In this document: piece after piece, positions 38,101 through 48,961 of the stretch | Layout: every line of letters begins with the position of its first letter | Position numbering within the stretch: position 1 is the first letter of the stretch | Assembly: GCF_026642255.1 (NCBI RefSeq) | Contig: NZ_CP113264.1 | Coordinates: 4,154,001-4,218,000, forward strand | Direction of reading: 5' to 3' | Source: Streptomonospora nanhaiensis | GTDB lineage: Bacteria; Actinomycetota; Actinomycetes; Streptosporangiales; Streptosporangiaceae | Length of the DNA: 64,000 nt | Made by a program: the position numbers and the translations under genes | The notes under the pieces: model-generated | Told to the model about the DNA's origin: nothing | Database searches by the model: none | Seen by the model: the letters and a program-made list of their open reading frames with translations, nothing else

Positions 38101-41100
38101 GGGAGCGCCGGTTGTTCTGCATCACCAGCAGGGTCTGGAAGAGCGGATGCCGGGACGCCGAACGCTCCGGGTTGAGCGCCTCCACCAGCCACTCGAACGG
38201 CACGTCCTGGTGCGCGAACGCGTCCAATCCACCCTCGCGCACCCGGGCCACCAGCTCCCGCAACGTGGGGTCGCCGGAGACGTCGGTCCGCAGCACCAGG
38301 GTGTTGACGAAGAACCCGACCAGCTCCTCCAGGGCTTCGTCCGAACGCCCCGCCACCACCGTGCCCACCGGAATGTCGGTGCCCGCGCCCAACCTGCTGA
38401 GCAGCGCCGCCCACCCCGCCTGGAGCACCATGAACAGCGTCCCGCCGCACTCCCGGGCCAGGCCGGCCAGGCCCTCGTGCACCTCCGCGGGGATGTCGAG
38501 GCCGACCGCGTCGCCACGCCAGGACGCCACCGCCGGGCGGGGCCGGTCCGTCGGCAGAGCCAACTCCTGCGGCGCCCCCTGCAGAGCCCCACGCCAGTAC
38601 TCCGACTGGGCGTGCATGACGCTGCCGGGATCGGCCTGCTCTCCCAGTTCCCGACGCTGCCACAGGCTGAAGTCGGCGTACTGCACCGGCAGCGGAGTCC
38701 AGCCGGGAACCCGGCCGCCTACGCGGGCTTCGTAGGCCCGACTCAGGTCGCCCAGCAGCGGCGCCAATGACCACCCGTCGCACGCGATGTGGTGCACCAC
38801 CACACAGAGAACACTCTCGCCGTCCGACACCCGGTACAGCCGGGCCCGCAACGGCAGCTGCGCGGAGAGGTCGAACCCGCCCACGGCGAACTCCGCCAAC
38901 GACGACGCGATCCCCTCCGAAGCGCCGTCCGCGGCCCCGGAACCGGGCGCACGGTCCACGATGTCGAAGAAGGCTTCCGTCTGCCCTGGTGGGAGCACGT
39001 GCTGCCAGACCTGGTCCCGGTCCTGCACGAACACCGTCCGCAGACTCTCGTGACGGCCGAGCACATCGCCCAGGGCCGCGCGCAGCGCTTCCACGTCCAC
39101 CGCGCCCCGCAGCCGCAACGCCACCGGGACGTTGTAGGTCCCCGGCTCCTCCATCTGGTTCAGGAACCACAGCCGGCGCTGCGCGAACGACAACGGCACC
39201 CGCTCCGGACGCTCCCCCGCCACCAACTCCGCACGAGAGCGACTCTTCCCATCACCCAACAACCGGGCGACCCCGGCCACCGTCGGCCGGTCGAAGAACT
39301 CCCGCACCCCCACCTCACCGCCGAGCACCGACCGCACCCGACTGATCAGCCGGGTCGCCAACAGCGAATGGCCGCCCAGATCGAAGAACCCGTCGTCGAC
39401 CCCGACGTCGGTCAGGCCCAGCACCTCGGCGAACAACCCGCACAGGATCTCCTCCCGCGCCGAACGCGGAGCCCGACTCGCCACCGCCACGGCCTCGGGG
39501 GCGGGCAGCGCCGCCCGGTCCACCTTGCCGTTCGGCGTCAACGCGAACGCGTCGAGCAGCACCACGAGCGGGACCATGTAGCCGGGGAGCATCGACTCCG
39601 TCCGGCTCCGGATGTCGTCCGCGTCCAGGACCCGGCCCGCCGCAGGGACGGTGTACCCGACCAGGCGCCGCTCACCGCCCGCGTCCTCGTGCACGACGAC
39701 GACAGCCTGTTCCACACCCGGACAGCCGCGCAGAACCGCTTCGATCTCCCCCAGCTCGACCCGGAAGCCGCGGATCTTCACCTGGAAGTCGGAGCGCCCC
39801 ACGTACTCCAGCGCGCCCTCGGAATTCCACCGCACCAGATCACCGGTGCGGTACATCCGCGCACCCGGCTCACCATAAGGGTCGGCGACGAACCGCCCGG
39901 CGGTCAGACCGGGACGCTCGTGGTAGCCGCGCACGACCCCGGCACCCGCGATATAGAGCTCGCCCGCGACACCGACCGGCACAGGCGCCAACGCGTCGTC
40001 CAGCACATACACCCGTGTGTTGTCGATAGCGGTGCCGATGGTCACCGGGTCGTCCTCGGACAGGCGGCAGGTCGTGGAGTAGACCGTGGTCTCGGTGGGC
40101 CCGTAGCCGTTGGTCACGCCCCGGGCCGCGGAGGCCAGTGCACGGACCAGCTCCGGGGTGGCCGCTTCTCCTCCCGTGACAACGTGCACGCCGGACAGGT
40201 CGATGCCGGCCTCCAGCAGGGTCGACCACAGGCTGGGGGTGGCCTGCATGTGGGTGACACCGTGCGTGGAAACCATGCCCGCGAGCCGCCGGGGGTCCAA
40301 CAGGTCCTCGCGCGTCACCAGGACCGTCGCGCCGCCGCACACCAGCGGCAGATAGATCTCGATGGAGGAGATGTCGAAACCGAACGTGGTGCTGGCCAGG
40401 AAGCGGTCGTGCTCGGTGAAGGGCAGGTCCCGCTTCACCGACATCAGCAGGTTCACCAGCGCGCCGCCGGTGACGGTGACCCCCTTGGGCCGCCCCGTCG
40501 AACCGGAGGTGTAGAGCACCTGCACCGCGCCCGCCCCCGCGCATCCCACGGACTCGGGATTCGCGGCAGAGCGGGCGGTGAGGTCCATCCGTCCCACGAG
40601 GTCCTCGTCCAGGACCACGCGGGGCCGGGCGTCCTCCAGGATGTACCGGATGCGCTCGGCGGGGAACTCCGGGTCCACCGGCACATAGGCAGCGCCGGCC
40701 TTGAGCACCGCCAGGGCACACACCACCATGTCCACACCGCGCGGCAGCAGGACCGCGACGCGGTCCTCGCCCCGCACACCCCTGGCCACCAGCTCGTGGG
40801 CCAACCGGTTCACCCGCGCGTTGAGATCGGCGTAGGTGGTCACTCCCTCGTCGGTGACGATCGCGGGAGCCTCCGGGGACCGCGCGGCCTGCTCCTCGAA
40901 CAGCCCGGCCAAGGACGCGGGAACGGCTTCCACACGAGGCCCGTTCCACCCCTCCACCAACTGATCGCGCTCGCCGGGGGAGAGCAGCTCGACCCGGCCG
41001 ACCCGGACCGAGCCGTCGCGGGCCATCTCGGCCAGCACCGCCGCGTACCAGCGCACGATCCGCTCGGCCGTGGAACGGTCGAACAGGTCCTCGGCGAACT

Positions 41101-44100
41101 CCAGGTGTCCGCCCAGACCCGCCCGATCGCCGTCCTCCCCGAACTCCTCGTACACGCTCAGGGAGAGGTCGAACTTGGCCACCCGGAAATCGACCGGGTA
41201 CTCCTCGACCTCCAACCCCTCCAGAGCGAGCGAGGTCCGCCGGTTGTTCTGCATCACCAGCAGCGTCTGGAAGAGCGGATGCCGAGAGGCCGAACGCTCC
41301 GGGTTGAGGACCTCCACCAGCCACTCGAACGGCACGTCCTGGTGCGCGAAAGCGTCCAGACCGCCCTCGCGGACGCGCGTGACGAGCTCTCGCAGCGTGG
41401 GGTCGCCGGAGACGTCGGTCCGCAGCACCAGGGTGTTGACGAAGAACCCGACCAGGTCCTCCAGGGCTTCGTCCGGCCTTCCGGCCACCACGGTTCCGAC
41501 GGGGATGTCGGTTCCGGCGCCCAGCCGGCCGAGCAGCGCCGCCCAGCCCGCCTGGAGCACCATGAACAGCGTCCCGCCGCACTCCCGGGCCAGGCCGACC
41601 AGGCCCTCGTGCACCTCGGCGGGGATGTCGAGGTCGACGGTGCCGCCACGCCAGGACGCCACCGCCGGCCGGGACCGGTCGGTCGGCAGCGCCAACTCCT
41701 GCGGCGCGCCCTCCAGGGCACGGCGCCAGTACTCCAGCTGGGTGTGCATGACGCTGCCGGGGTCGGACTGCTCGCCCAGCTCCCGGCGCTGCCACAGGCT
41801 GAAGTCTGCGTACTGCACCGGCAGCGGAGCCCACACGGGGATCCCACCACGCGATCGGGCGTCGTAGGCCCGGCCCAGGTCGCCCAGCAGCGGCGCCATC
41901 GACCACCCGTCGCACGCGATGTGGTGCACCACCACACAGAGCACGCTCTCCTCGTCCGACACCCGGTACAGCCGGGCCCGCAACGGCAGCTGCGTGGAGA
42001 GGTCGAACCCGCCCACGGCGAACTCCGCGAGCGCGGCCGGGATTCCGGCCGGGTCGGAGTCGACCGTTTCCAGGGGGACGCCCGCCTGTTCGGCGGTGAC
42101 GACGTGCTGCCGGACCTGGTCCCGGTCCTGCACGAAGACCGTCCGCAGACTCTCGTGACGGCCGAGCACATCGCCCAGGGCCGCGCGCAGCGCTTCCACG
42201 TCCACCGCGCCCCGCAGCCGCAACGCCACCGGGACGTTGTAGGTCCCCGGCTCCTCCATCTGGTTCAGGAACCACAGCCGGCGCTGCGCGAACGACAACG
42301 GCACCCGCTCCGGACGCTCCCCCGCCACCAGCGCCGCACGTGTACTCCCGCCCTCGCGCTCCAGCAGGCGGGCGACCCCGGCCACCGTCGGCCGGTCGAA
42401 GAACTCCCGCACCCCCACCTCACCGCCGAGCACCGACCGCACCCGACTGATCAGCCGGGTCGCCAACAGCGAGTGCCCGCCCAGATCGAAGAACCCGTCG
42501 TCGACCCCGACGTCGGTCAGGCCCAGCACCTCGGCGAACAACCCGCACAGGATCTCCTCCCGCGCGGTGCGCGGCCCCCGTCCGACCGTGTCCCCGGCCT
42601 CGGGGGCCGGCAGTGCGGCCCGGTCCACCTTGCCGTTCGGCGTCAGCGGGAACGCCTCCAGGGCCACGAACGCCGACGGAACCATGTAGGCGGGCAGTTC
42701 CCGGGTCGCCAGGCGGCGCAGTTCCCCGTTCTCCGGGGCCTCCGCACCCTCGACGGGAACGTGGTAGGCCACCAGGCGCTTCTCCCCGGGGGTGTCCTCG
42801 CGCAGCACCACCACCGCCCGTGCGACATCCGGATGCGCCGCCAGGACCGCTTCGACCTCCCCCGGTTCGACCCGGAAGCCGCGGATCTTCACCTGGAAGT
42901 CCGAGCGCCCCACGTACTCCAGGGCGCCCTCGGAACTCCACCGGACCACGTCACCCGTGCGGTACATCCGCGAACCCGGCTCACCATAAGGGTCGGCGAC
43001 GAACCGCCCGGCCGTCAGGCCAGGGCGCTCGTGATAGCCGCGCGCCACCCCCGCACCCGCGATATAGAGCTCGCCGGGCACTCCGGGGACGGTGGGGTTC
43101 AGGCTGCCGTCCAGGACGTAGGCGCGGGTGTTGTCGATCGGGACGCCGATGGTCACGGGAGCGTCGGCGTGCAGGCGGCAGGTCGTGGAGTAGACCGTGG
43201 TCTCGGTGGGCCCGTACCCGTTGGTCACCCGTCGGGCTGCGGAGGCCAGCGCGTCGGCCAGTTCCCGGGTGACGGGCTCCCCCGCCGTCACCACATGCAC
43301 GCCGGACAGGTCGACCCCCGCCTCGAGCAGGGTCCTCCACAAGCTGGGGGTGGCCTGCATGTGGGTGACACCGTGCGTGGAGACCGCCTCGGACAGCTTG
43401 CGGGGGTCCAGCAGCGCGTCACGCGTCACCAGGACCGTCGCGCCGCCGCACACCAGCGGCAGGTACACCTCGACGGCGGCGATGTCGAAACCGAACGTGG
43501 TGCTGGCCAGGAAGCGGTCGCGCTCGGTGAAGGACAGATGTCGCTTCACCGACAACAGCAGGTTCACCAGCGCGCCGCCGGTGACGGTCACCCCCTTGGG
43601 CCGACCCGTCGAACCCGAGGTGTAGAGCACCTGCACCGCACCCGCAGCAGGGCACCCGGCGGCAGCCGGATTCTCCACCGACCGCCCGGACAGGTCGGTC
43701 GAGGCCAGGAACCCCTCGTCCAGCACCACCCGGAGCCGGGCGTCCTCCAAGATGAAGCGGACGCGCTCGGGAGGGAACTCCGGATCCACCGGCACATAGG
43801 CCGCACCGGCCTTGAGCACCGCCAGCGCGCACACCACCATCTCCACGCCGCGCGGCAACAGGACCGCCACCCGGTCCTCGCCCCGCACACCCCTGGCCAC
43901 CAGCTCGTGGACCAACCGGTTCACCCGCGCGTTGAGCTCGGCATAGGTGGTCACCCCCTCGTCGGTGACGATCGCGGGCGCCTCCGGGGACCGCGCGACC
44001 TGCGCCTCGAACAGCCCGGCCAAGGACGCCGAAGCAGCCTCCGCGCGGGGCCCGTTCCAGCCCTCCACCAACTGACGGCGCTCCTCGGCCGACAGCAGGT

Positions 44101-45406
44101 CGGACTGCCAGATCGCGGTGTCGGGGCCGGAGATGACCAGCTCGATCGACCTGCGCAGGCGCTCGGCCATCGCCTCGACGGTCGGGCGCCGCCACAGGTC
44201 GGTGCGGTACGTCAGGACTCCCCGGAGGCAGCCGTCGGCCACTGCCGTGCTGAACTCCAGGTCGAACTGGGCCGCCGAACCGTTCCACGGAACCCGTGCG
44301 ACGCCCCGGTCCCCCTCGGGTCCGCCCGGATCGGCGGGACCGCCGTGGTGGACGTAGACCACGTCGAAGACGGGGTTGCGGTGGGAGTCGCGCGCGGTCG
44401 TCGCCGCCGCGGCCACCCGCTCGAACGGGGCGTGCTGGTGCGCCTGGGCCCGCGCCAGCCCGCCCTGCACGAGGCGTACCAGTTCGGCGCTGGTCCGCAC
44501 CCCGGACAGGTCCGCGCGCAGGGCTGTGGTGTTGACGAGGAAGCCGACGACGTCCTGGAGGTCGGGGCCGGTGCGGCCGGTGAAGACCGTGCCGATGGTG
44601 ACGTCGGTCTGCCCCGACTGCCTGGCCAGGAGGAACTGGAACGCGGCCGCCAGGACGCTGGAGGGGGCCGCCCGCATGCGCAGGGCGAACCGGTGCAGTG
44701 CGGCGGTGGCCTGCGGCGACAGCTCGAAGCGCACCCGGTCCGCCTCGGGGGCGGAGTCGTCGGAACGGGGCGTGTCGGTCGGCAGCTCCAGGCGTTCGAA
44801 GCCCTGGAGTTCCCGGCGCCAGTGGTCCACGTGCTCGGACAGCCCGGCGACGGCGTCGGGCGTGCGCTGCGCCGCGGCCACGTCCGAGAACCGGGCGGGC
44901 GCCGGCGCGAGTCCCGCGTCGCCTCCGGACAGGGCCGCGCCGTAGAGGGCCCGCAGGTCGCGCTCCAGGATGTCCAGGGACCGCCCGTCCACCACCAGGT
45001 GGTGGACGACCAGGGCGAAGGTGTCCGGTCCGCCGGCGCGGCGGACGACCAGCGCCCGCAGCGGCGGGGCGCCCTGGAGGTCGAAGGGCCGCGCGGCTGC
45101 TGCGCGGACCGCGTCCCGGACGGCCTCGCCCGAGTCGGCGCGCGCGTGGTCCGGTTCCAGGGTGAACGCCGTGAGGACGTGCTGCCGGGGGACCCCCTCC
45201 GCGTCGGCGGAGTAGGCCGTCCTCAGGACCTCGTGCCGCTCGACGAGGCGGTCCAGGGCCGCACGCAGGGCGCTCTCCGCGACACCCGGGTCGAAGTCCA
45301 GGCGCAGGACCAGGTTGTGGCTGACGTCGTGCGGGTCGAGCTGCTGGAGCCACCACAGGCGCTCCTGCCCGAAGGTCAGGGGCCGGGCCCCGCTGACGTC
45401 GTTCAC
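32168..45406 (-). CDS. Four-module NRPS with terminal thioesterase, (C-A-PCP)x4-TE
   Basis: 4412 residues. Four complete modules: carrier serines ([10 protein letters not shown]) near 979, 2013, 3086 and 4126, then a type I thioesterase with GWSLGG near 4262. All condensation domains keep HHxxxDG (first HHLVVDG, others HHIACDG); no epimerisation domain. Pocket readings: A1 and A4 D-I-V-Q-V-A-G-V-Y, A2 D-I-I-Q-V-G-G-V-Y (all nearest the glycine-type DILQLGLIW but with an opened pocket), A3 D-A-A-L-A-G-A-V-C (unassigned; late positions resemble aromatic codes). The N-terminal C domain means it takes an upstream acyl chain, presumably from the divergently encoded PKS. The DNA of A1 and A4 is almost identical. 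GTG at 45406 follows GGAAGGA. It is followed by mbtH, sbnA and the FabH-like gene. Confidence 0.95.
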   Translation of the reverse strand: MNDVSGARPLTFGQERLWWLQQLDPHDVSHNLVLRLDFDPGVAESALRAALDRLVERHEVLRTAYSADAEGVPRQHVLTAFTLEPDHARADSGEAVRDAVRAAAARPFDLQGAPPLRALVVRRAGGPDTFALVVHHLVVDGRSLDILERDLRALYGAALSGGDAGLAPAPARFSDVAAAQRTPDAVAGLSEHVDHWRRELQGFERLELPTDTPRSDDSAPEADRVRFELSPQATAALHRFALRMRAAPSSVLAAAFQFLLARQSGQTDVTIGTVFTGRTGPDLQDVVGFLVNTTALRADLSGVRTSAELVRLVQGGLARAQAHQHAPFERVAAAATTARDSHRNPVFDVVYVHHGGPADPGGPEGDRGVARVPWNGSAAQFDLEFSTAVADGCLRGVLTYRTDLWRRPTVEAMAERLRRSIELVISGPDTAIWQSDLLSAEERRQLVEGWNGPRAEAASASLAGLFEAQVARSPEAPAIVTDEGVTTYAELNARVNRLVHELVARGVRGEDRVAVLLPRGVEMVVCALAVLKAGAAYVPVDPEFPPERVRFILEDARLRVVLDEGFLASTDLSGRSVENPAAAGCPAAGAVQVLYTSGSTGRPKGVTVTGGALVNLLLSVKRHLSFTERDRFLASTTFGFDIAAVEVYLPLVCGGATVLVTRDALLDPRKLSEAVSTHGVTHMQATPSLWRTLLEAGVDLSGVHVVTAGEPVTRELADALASAARRVTNGYGPTETTVYSTTCRLHADAPVTIGVPIDNTRAYVLDGSLNPTVPGVPGELYIAGAGVARGYHERPGLTAGRFVADPYGEPGSRMYRTGDVVRWSSEGALEYVGRSDFQVKIRGFRVEPGEVEAVLAAHPDVARAVVVLREDTPGEKRLVAYHVPVEGAEAPENGELRRLATRELPAYMVPSAFVALEAFPLTPNGKVDRAALPAPEAGDTVGRGPRTAREEILCGLFAEVLGLTDVGVDDGFFDLGGHSLLATRLISRVRSVLGGEVGVREFFDRPTVAGVARLLEREGGSTRAALVAGERPERVPLSFAQRRLWFLNQMEEPGTYNVPVALRLRGAVDVEALRAALGDVLGRHESLRTVFVQDRDQVRQHVVTAEQAGVPLETVDSDPAGIPAALAEFAVGGFDLSTQLPLRARLYRVSDEESVLCVVVHHIACDGWSMAPLLGDLGRAYDARSRGGIPVWAPLPVQYADFSLWQRRELGEQSDPGSVMHTQLEYWRRALEGAPQELALPTDRSRPAVASWRGGTVDLDIPAEVHEGLVGLARECGGTLFMVLQAGWAALLGRLGAGTDIPVGTVVAGRPDEALEDLVGFFVNTLVLRTDVSGDPTLRELVTRVREGGLDAFAHQDVPFEWLVEVLNPERSASRHPLFQTLLVMQNNRRTSLALEGLEVEEYPVDFRVAKFDLSLSVYEEFGEDGDRAGLGGHLEFAEDLFDRSTAERIVRWYAAVLAEMARDGSVRVGRVELLSPGERDQLVEGWNGPRVEAVPASLAGLFEEQAARSPEAPAIVTDEGVTTYADLNARVNRLAHELVARGVRGEDRVAVLLPRGVDMVVCALAVLKAGAAYVPVDPEFPAERIRYILEDARPRVVLDEDLVGRMDLTARSAANPESVGCAGAGAVQVLYTSGSTGRPKGVTVTGGALVNLLMSVKRDLPFTEHDRFLASTTFGFDISSIEIYLPLVCGGATVLVTREDLLDPRRLAGMVSTHGVTHMQATPSLWSTLLEAGIDLSGVHVVTGGEAATPELVRALASAARGVTNGYGPTETTVYSTTCRLSEDDPVTIGTAIDNTRVYVLDDALAPVPVGVAGELYIAGAGVVRGYHERPGLTAGRFVADPYGEPGARMYRTGDLVRWNSEGALEYVGRSDFQVKIRGFRVELGEIEAVLRGCPGVEQAVVVVHEDAGGERRLVGYTVPAAGRVLDADDIRSRTESMLPGYMVPLVVLLDAFALTPNGKVDRAALPAPEAVAVASRAPRSAREEILCGLFAEVLGLTDVGVDDGFFDLGGHSLLATRLISRVRSVLGGEVGVREFFDRPTVAGVARLLGDGKSRSRAELVAGERPERVPLSFAQRRLWFLNQMEEPGTYNVPVALRLRGAVDVEALRAALGDVLGRHESLRTVFVQDRDQVWQHVLPPGQTEAFFDIVDRAPGSGAADGASEGIASSLAEFAVGGFDLSAQLPLRARLYRVSDGESVLCVVVHHIACDGWSLAPLLGDLSRAYEARVGGRVPGWTPLPVQYADFSLWQRRELGEQADPGSVMHAQSEYWRGALQGAPQELALPTDRPRPAVASWRGDAVGLDIPAEVHEGLAGLARECGGTLFMVLQAGWAALLSRLGAGTDIPVGTVVAGRSDEALEELVGFFVNTLVLRTDVSGDPTLRELVARVREGGLDAFAHQDVPFEWLVEALNPERSASRHPLFQTLLVMQNNRRSPLELAGVGVEEYPVDFRVAKFDLSLNVYEEFGQDGGRAGLVGHLEFAEDLFDRSTAERLARWYTAVLAEMARDGSVRVGQVELLSADERRQLLHTWGRGAPHADGQSATEILPELFEAQVARTPEAPAVVTDEGVTTYAQLNARVNRLARELLARGVGPETRVAIALPRSVEMFAAALAVLKAGGAYVPVDTDYPRERVAFMLADASPALVLTTVAADPASPAAPSLCLDDPRTAEAVRSRAERDITQDERPAPLRPEHAAYVIYTSGSTGTPKGAVNHHAGVANMARATIRALELGPGDVVAQVASFSFDAASAEWCHALLSGAALAVAAADTVLAGQDLVDFLDGHRATHALITPAVLGSLPETAPAVLTGLRSLASGGEACSTELVERWAEGRRMVNAYGPTEAAVCSTLSDPLKGSPGRVPIGRPLSGTRVYVLDDALAPVPVGVAGELYIAGAGVARGYHERPGLTAGRFVADPFGEPGSRMYRTGDVVRWSSEGALEYVGRSDFQVKIRGFRIELGEIEAALHRCPGVEQAVVVVREDTGGGRRLVGYAVPPAGHGLDTDGIRSRLAGELPAYMVPSAFVALEAFPLTPNGKVDRAALPAPEAVAVASRAPRTAREEILCGLFAEVLDRPDVGIDDGFFDLGGHSLLATRLISRIRTVLGGEVGVREFFDRPTVAGVAGLLEREGGRERAALVAGERPERVPLSFAQRRLWFLNQMEEPGTYNIPVALRLRGAVDEEALRAALGDVLGRHESLRTVFVQDRDQVWQHVLPAEQTPAPLEIVDRESGEDVAGLTGFVARGFDLSVEPPVRARLYRLSDEESVLCVVVHHIACDGWSLAPLLDDLSRAYRSRARGRVPDWSPLPVQYADFSLWQRRDLGDQSDPGSVMHTRLEYWRRALEGAPQELALPTDRPRPAVASWRGGTVDLALPAEVHEGLAGLARECGGTLFMVLQAGWAALLSRLGAGTDIPVGTVVAGRSDEALEDLVGFFVNTLVLRTDVSGDPTLRELVMRVRERGLDAFAHQDVPFEWLVEALNPERSASRHPLFQTLLVMQNNRRTSPALEGLEIEEYPVDFRVAKFDLSLSAHEEFDEQGARAGLVGRLEFAEDLFDRSTAERLARWYAAVLAEMARDGSVRVGRVELLSADERRQLLHTWGRGAPHADGPTSAESLAGLFEAQVARSPEAPAIVTDEGVTTYAELNARVNRLVHELVARGVRGEDRVAVLLPRGVEMVVCALAVLKAGAAYVPVDPEFPPERVRFILEDARLRVVLDEGFLASTDLSGRSVENPAAAGCPAAGAVQVLYTSGSTGRPKGVTVTGGALVNLLLSVKRHLSFTERDRFLASTTFGFDIAAVEVYLPLVCGGATVLVSREDLLDPRRLAGMIDRHGVTHMQATPSLWRTLLEAGIDLSGVHVVTAGEPVTRELADALASAARRVTNGYGPTETTVYSTTCRLHADAPVTIGVPIDNTRAYVLDGSLNPTVPGVPGELYIAGAGVARGYHERPGLTAGRFVADPYGEPGSRMYRTGDVVRWSSEGALEYVGRSDFQVKIRGFRVEPGEVEAVLAAHPDVARAVVVLREDTPGEKRLVAYHVPVEGAAAPENGELRRLATRELPAYMVPSAFTALEAFPLTPNGKVDRAALPAPEAEIAVGRAPRTAREEILCGLFAEVLDRPDVGIDDGFFDLGGHSLLATRLISRIRTVLGATVDLPAFFRSPTVAGISEAVAEEGGRLRPHRPGSQAPLLALRGGGTLPPLYCVHPVTGLSWCYAALAEGLGDRPVYGIQAGGTDGAGGAPQTAADLVTDYLAQIRSVQPHGPYHLLGWSLGGNIAHALACALQEQGEEVAVLALLDSYPHEAEGVGWQDGIGPQEVARLMGATEAAPALGEADLDALTRTANRLLRIVAERPTARFEGDMLFFAATRGRGRVAPSTRAWDPHVSGRVERHDIDAEHARMTDREPLGAVRKILDGVLADP
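33180..34560 (-). repeat. Near-identical A-domain repeat, copy in module 4
   Basis: Matches 42620-44020 (module 1) almost base for base over roughly 1.4 kb. The exception is a stretch around 33885-33990, which instead resembles the module 2 A domain (40195-40320). Boundaries are approximate. Confidence 0.85.
42620..44020 (-). repeat. Near-identical A-domain repeat, copy in module 1
   Basis: Partner of 33180-34560. Includes the whole specificity-determining region, so modules 1 and 4 should select the same residue. Boundaries are approximate. Confidence 0.85.
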
Positions 45407-46366
45407 TGGCCGTCCTTCCCGTCCTGCACCGTGATGGCGCAGCCGTTCCCCACGGCGCCGCGCCCGCAGCGGGGCACGGAACGTCAGGGGGGTGCCTGTT
45501 GTTTCGAACCGTCACGATTTCGACATATCGGTTTCAACGACCACCGGTCAACCACGCGAGTACACACTCGCAAAATCACCGATTCCGGACCGCCGTCCCG
45601 AAAATACGCAAGGCGCGACCACTGGCCGGTCCCCCTCCGGAAGACTCGGCGAGAAGGCGTGAAACGGATCGGTTCCCCGGGGTTGACCTGTACCTTCCCG
45701 ACGCGGTAATGCCACCGGGTTCCCGCCGGTCGGATCGGCCCGCGAACACGGCACGCACAAGCACCCCCACCTGATAAAAGCCCTGCGTCGTCGGCGATGA
45801 TAGCGCACGGCACACCGGCCGGGAATCCCCGACTGCCGATGAATCGGCTGTTCACAGAGGCTTCCGCTCCACCAGGGAAACCGTTACTATGCGCCAGGGA
45901 TCACCGGTCCGCGGTGGTGCGCGAGAACCTCGAACCCGTTGTGCCATTGCGCCGCACAACGACGTTCTGGTATCTCGTTCCATACGGTCTGATGTTTCGC
46001 TGCGCCCGGGTTGCGAGTGGGCCGACAATGCCACGGCGAGGGGAGTGGGATGGGTTTCGTGAGTGCTCTCCACGTAGTCCGACCACGCTTCCGATTACCC
46101 TCGGGAACCGTTTCCCCGAATACAGAACGGGCTGCGCGATGACGACGGCGCACCGGAATGCGGATACCGCGGTCCCGAGGAGCGGGAATCCGGACTGATA
46201 CAGGGTTCCGCCACGGAGGAACCCCCTCCCCGGGCCGCGCGGTCCCCGCAACCGTGTCCTGGAACGCGAAAAAGGAGACACCCCCGCCCCCGGGCACGGA
46301 CCCCCTGTCCCACCCCCGGCCGACGTGATCCGCGTGCCCAGCCCCCGACGTCCGCAAGGCGGCCCC
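45407..46366. promoter_or_regulatory. Divergent control region of the assembly-line genes
   Basis: 960 bp with reduced GC and no convincing gene, between the leftward NRPS and rightward PKS operons. It contains a perfect 8-9-8 palindrome, CGTTGTGC-N9-GCACAACG (45937-45961), a candidate operator. The octamer CCATACGG (45980-45987) is shared with the sbnB/exporter control region (21191-21198). Confidence 0.5.
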
Positions 46367-48961
46367 ATGACGCTTCCCCCCGCCTCGTCGACCAGTCCGC
46401 CCGAGACCGCGGGCGCCACCGAGCCGCTTCCCGCGGCCGTGCTGCCCTGGGACCGGCCCGCGCCCGCGCGGCGCGAGCTGAGAGCGGGCTCCGTGGCGTT
46501 CGAGGTGCCCGCACCGGACGCCGCCGGGCTGCGGGCGCTGGCCGGAGAGGCCGGCGGCGGACCCGAGGCCGCGGCCCTCGCCCTCTACCTCGTCCTGCTG
46601 CACCGCTATGGCGGCCCGCGGGACCTCGTGGTCGCCGTCCCCGGCCCCTCCGGCGGCACGCTGCTGACACGGACCCGGGTCACCGGCGCGGAGAGCTTCC
46701 GCGAACTGGTCGACCGCGCCGGGCAGAGCCTGCGCCGGGCGGAGGAGGACGGCCGCCACCACCAGCAGGGCGCGACCGCGCTGCCCTGGCCGGGTTTCGG
46801 CCTCACCCGCTCCGACGGCCCCCCTGAGACCGGCGGCAGTCCCGAACCGGTCCGCACGACCCGCTGCGACCTGGACGTGCGGCTGACCGACCACGGCGAC
46901 CGGTTGGCCGGCCGGGTCGTCTACGCCGCGGACGTGTTCGACGAGGCGACCGCGCGGCGGGCCTGCGGACACCTGCTCCGGCTCCTGGAGGGCGTGACCG
47001 GCTCACCAGACCGGGCCGTCCGCGACCTGCCCGTGCTCACCGCGGAGGAGGAGCGCCTCACCGCCGCGCTCAACAGCACCGCGACCGCCGTCCCCGCACA
47101 GCCCTTCCACGAGCTGTTCGAGGCCCAGGCCCGGCGCACCCCCGACGCGGTCGCGGTGCGCACCCCCGAGGCCGCGCTCACCTACAGCGAGCTCGACCGG
47201 CGCGCCAACCAACTCTCCCACCTGCTGCGCGAACAGGGCGTGGAAGCCGAGACGACGGTGGGGCTGTGCTCGGAACGGGGCGCCAGGCTGGTGGTGGCCG
47301 TCCTGGGCATCCTCAAGGCCGGCGGCGCCTACGTTCCGCTGGAGCCCGCCGACCCGGCCGAACGCAGGGCCGCGATCCTCGCCGACGCGGCGGTGCGGAC
47401 CGTGGTGACCACCGACCCCGCCCTCTCCTTCGGACCGGGCCGCGGCGTCGTCGAGCTGGACCGCGACTGGTCCGTGCTCCGGGGCCGCCCCGACGACAGG
47501 CCCGCCGAGGGGTCCTGCGGCCTCGACACGGCCGCGTACCTGCTCTACACGTCCGGTTCCACCGGAAGGCCCAAGGGCGTGGTGATCGAGCACCGCCAGC
47601 TGCTGAGCTACACCTTCGCCGTCATCGACAGGTTCGGCCTGCGCGAACCGCTCAGCTTCGCGATGGTGCAGCCGCTGACGGTGGACTCCAGCGTCACCGC
47701 CCTCGTGCCTCCCCTGTGCACCGGCGGGCAGGTGCACCTGATCCCGCGGGAGACCGCCCTGGACGCGGACCGGCTCGCGGACTGGGTCCGGGACCGGGGC
47801 GTGGACTGCCTGAAGATCGCCCCCTCCCACCTGCGGGCGCTGCAGTCCTCCCCGCGCTTCGCGGAGCTCCTGCCGCGCCGCCTGCTCATCGTGGGGGGAG
47901 AGCCCTCCGACTGGCGGTGGCTGCGCGGGATCCAGCGCTCGGTCCCCCACTGCCGCGTCTACAACCACTACGGGCCCACCGAGACGACCGTCGGCGTCCT
48001 CGCCCTCGCCGTCGGCGACCACCTGCGGGCGGAGTGGGACACCGCGCCCATCGGCGTGCCCCTCCCCAACACCCGCGCCCACGTGGTGGACGCGGCCGGG
48101 CAGCAGGTGCCCACGGGCGTCTCGGGCGAACTCCTCATCGGCGGCGCCAACCTCGCCCGGGGCTACCACGACAGGGCCGACCTCACCCGGGAGGCTTTCG
48201 TCCCCGACACCCTCGGCCCACGGGCGGGCGAGCGGCTCTACCGCACCGGCGACATCGTGCGGCGCCTGCCCGACGGCACCATCGCCTTCCTCGGGCGCCG
48301 CGACGACCAGATCAAGGTGCGCGGCTTCCGCGTCGAACTGGGCGAGATCGACTCCGCCCTGAAGTCCCACCCCCAGGTCCGCAACGCCACCACCGTCGTC
48401 CGCGACGACCTCGCGGGCGGCCGCGGGATCGTGGCCTACGTCGAACCGCACTCCCCCGCCTCGTTCGACCGGGCCGACCTGGAACGACACCTCGGGGAGC
48501 GGATCCCCCCGCACATGGTCCCGCAGGCGGTGGTGCCCATGGAGCGCCTGCCGCTGTCCGAGCACGGCAAGGTCGCCCGCTCGGCCCTGCCCCCGGTGCC
48601 CGCGCCGACGACGGCCGCCTCCGCCCCCCTGCCGCCGTCGAACGGGCTGGAACGCCTGGTCGCGGACGCGTGGCGGGAGCTGCTCGGGGTGGAGGAGGTG
48701 GGAATGGAACAGAACTTCTTCGACCTGGGCGGGCACTCGCTGCTCCTGGTCGAGCTCCAGCACCGCCTGCGGGCCGGGACCGGCCGCGACATCGACCTCC
48801 TCGGCCTGTTCCAGCACACGACCGTGCGCGCGCAGGCCGCGTTCCTCGCCTCCGGGGAGCCGGAACAGCCGCCCCCGCCGGAAGCGGCACGGGGGGCGCA
48901 GCAGAACGCGCTGCTGCGCCGCCGCCAACAGCAGCTACGAGCGAAGCGAGGCCGGGCATGA
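46367..48961 (+). CDS. Loading NRPS: partial C domain-A-PCP, aspartate-like code
   Basis: 864 residues. The first about 220 resemble only the C-terminal part of a condensation domain and lack HHxxxDG, so no condensation is expected, consistent with a starter module. A domain about 245-720: [46 protein letters not shown]. Pocket reading D-S-T-K-I-G-H-V-G, close to the aspartate code DLTKVGHIG. PCP serine near 791 (GGHSLL). ATG at 46367 has AAGGCGG upstream; an in-frame GTG at 46325 is less likely. The stop overlaps the first PKS start (ATGA). Inference: loads Asp or a related acid onto its PCP for the first KS. Confidence 0.9.
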   Translation: MTLPPASSTSPPETAGATEPLPAAVLPWDRPAPARRELRAGSVAFEVPAPDAAGLRALAGEAGGGPEAAALALYLVLLHRYGGPRDLVVAVPGPSGGTLLTRTRVTGAESFRELVDRAGQSLRRAEEDGRHHQQGATALPWPGFGLTRSDGPPETGGSPEPVRTTRCDLDVRLTDHGDRLAGRVVYAADVFDEATARRACGHLLRLLEGVTGSPDRAVRDLPVLTAEEERLTAALNSTATAVPAQPFHELFEAQARRTPDAVAVRTPEAALTYSELDRRANQLSHLLREQGVEAETTVGLCSERGARLVVAVLGILKAGGAYVPLEPADPAERRAAILADAAVRTVVTTDPALSFGPGRGVVELDRDWSVLRGRPDDRPAEGSCGLDTAAYLLYTSGSTGRPKGVVIEHRQLLSYTFAVIDRFGLREPLSFAMVQPLTVDSSVTALVPPLCTGGQVHLIPRETALDADRLADWVRDRGVDCLKIAPSHLRALQSSPRFAELLPRRLLIVGGEPSDWRWLRGIQRSVPHCRVYNHYGPTETTVGVLALAVGDHLRAEWDTAPIGVPLPNTRAHVVDAAGQQVPTGVSGELLIGGANLARGYHDRADLTREAFVPDTLGPRAGERLYRTGDIVRRLPDGTIAFLGRRDDQIKVRGFRVELGEIDSALKSHPQVRNATTVVRDDLAGGRGIVAYVEPHSPASFDRADLERHLGERIPPHMVPQAVVPMERLPLSEHGKVARSALPPVPAPTTAASAPLPPSNGLERLVADAWRELLGVEEVGMEQNFFDLGGHSLLLVELQHRLRAGTGRDIDLLGLFQHTTVRAQAAFLASGEPEQPPPPEAARGAQQNALLRRRQQQLRAKRGRA

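Noticed and set aside
33029..42472. CRISPR-like or mobile repeats suggested by recurring identical blocks
   Set aside because: The repeats are homologous C, A and PCP domains inside one reading frame, spaced about 3.1 kb, not mobile elements or CRISPR units.
38789..45709. A 2306-codon rightward frame opposite the large NRPS
   Set aside because: Repetitive HQ/R-rich shadow of the NRPS repeats; no start signal and no recognisable domain.
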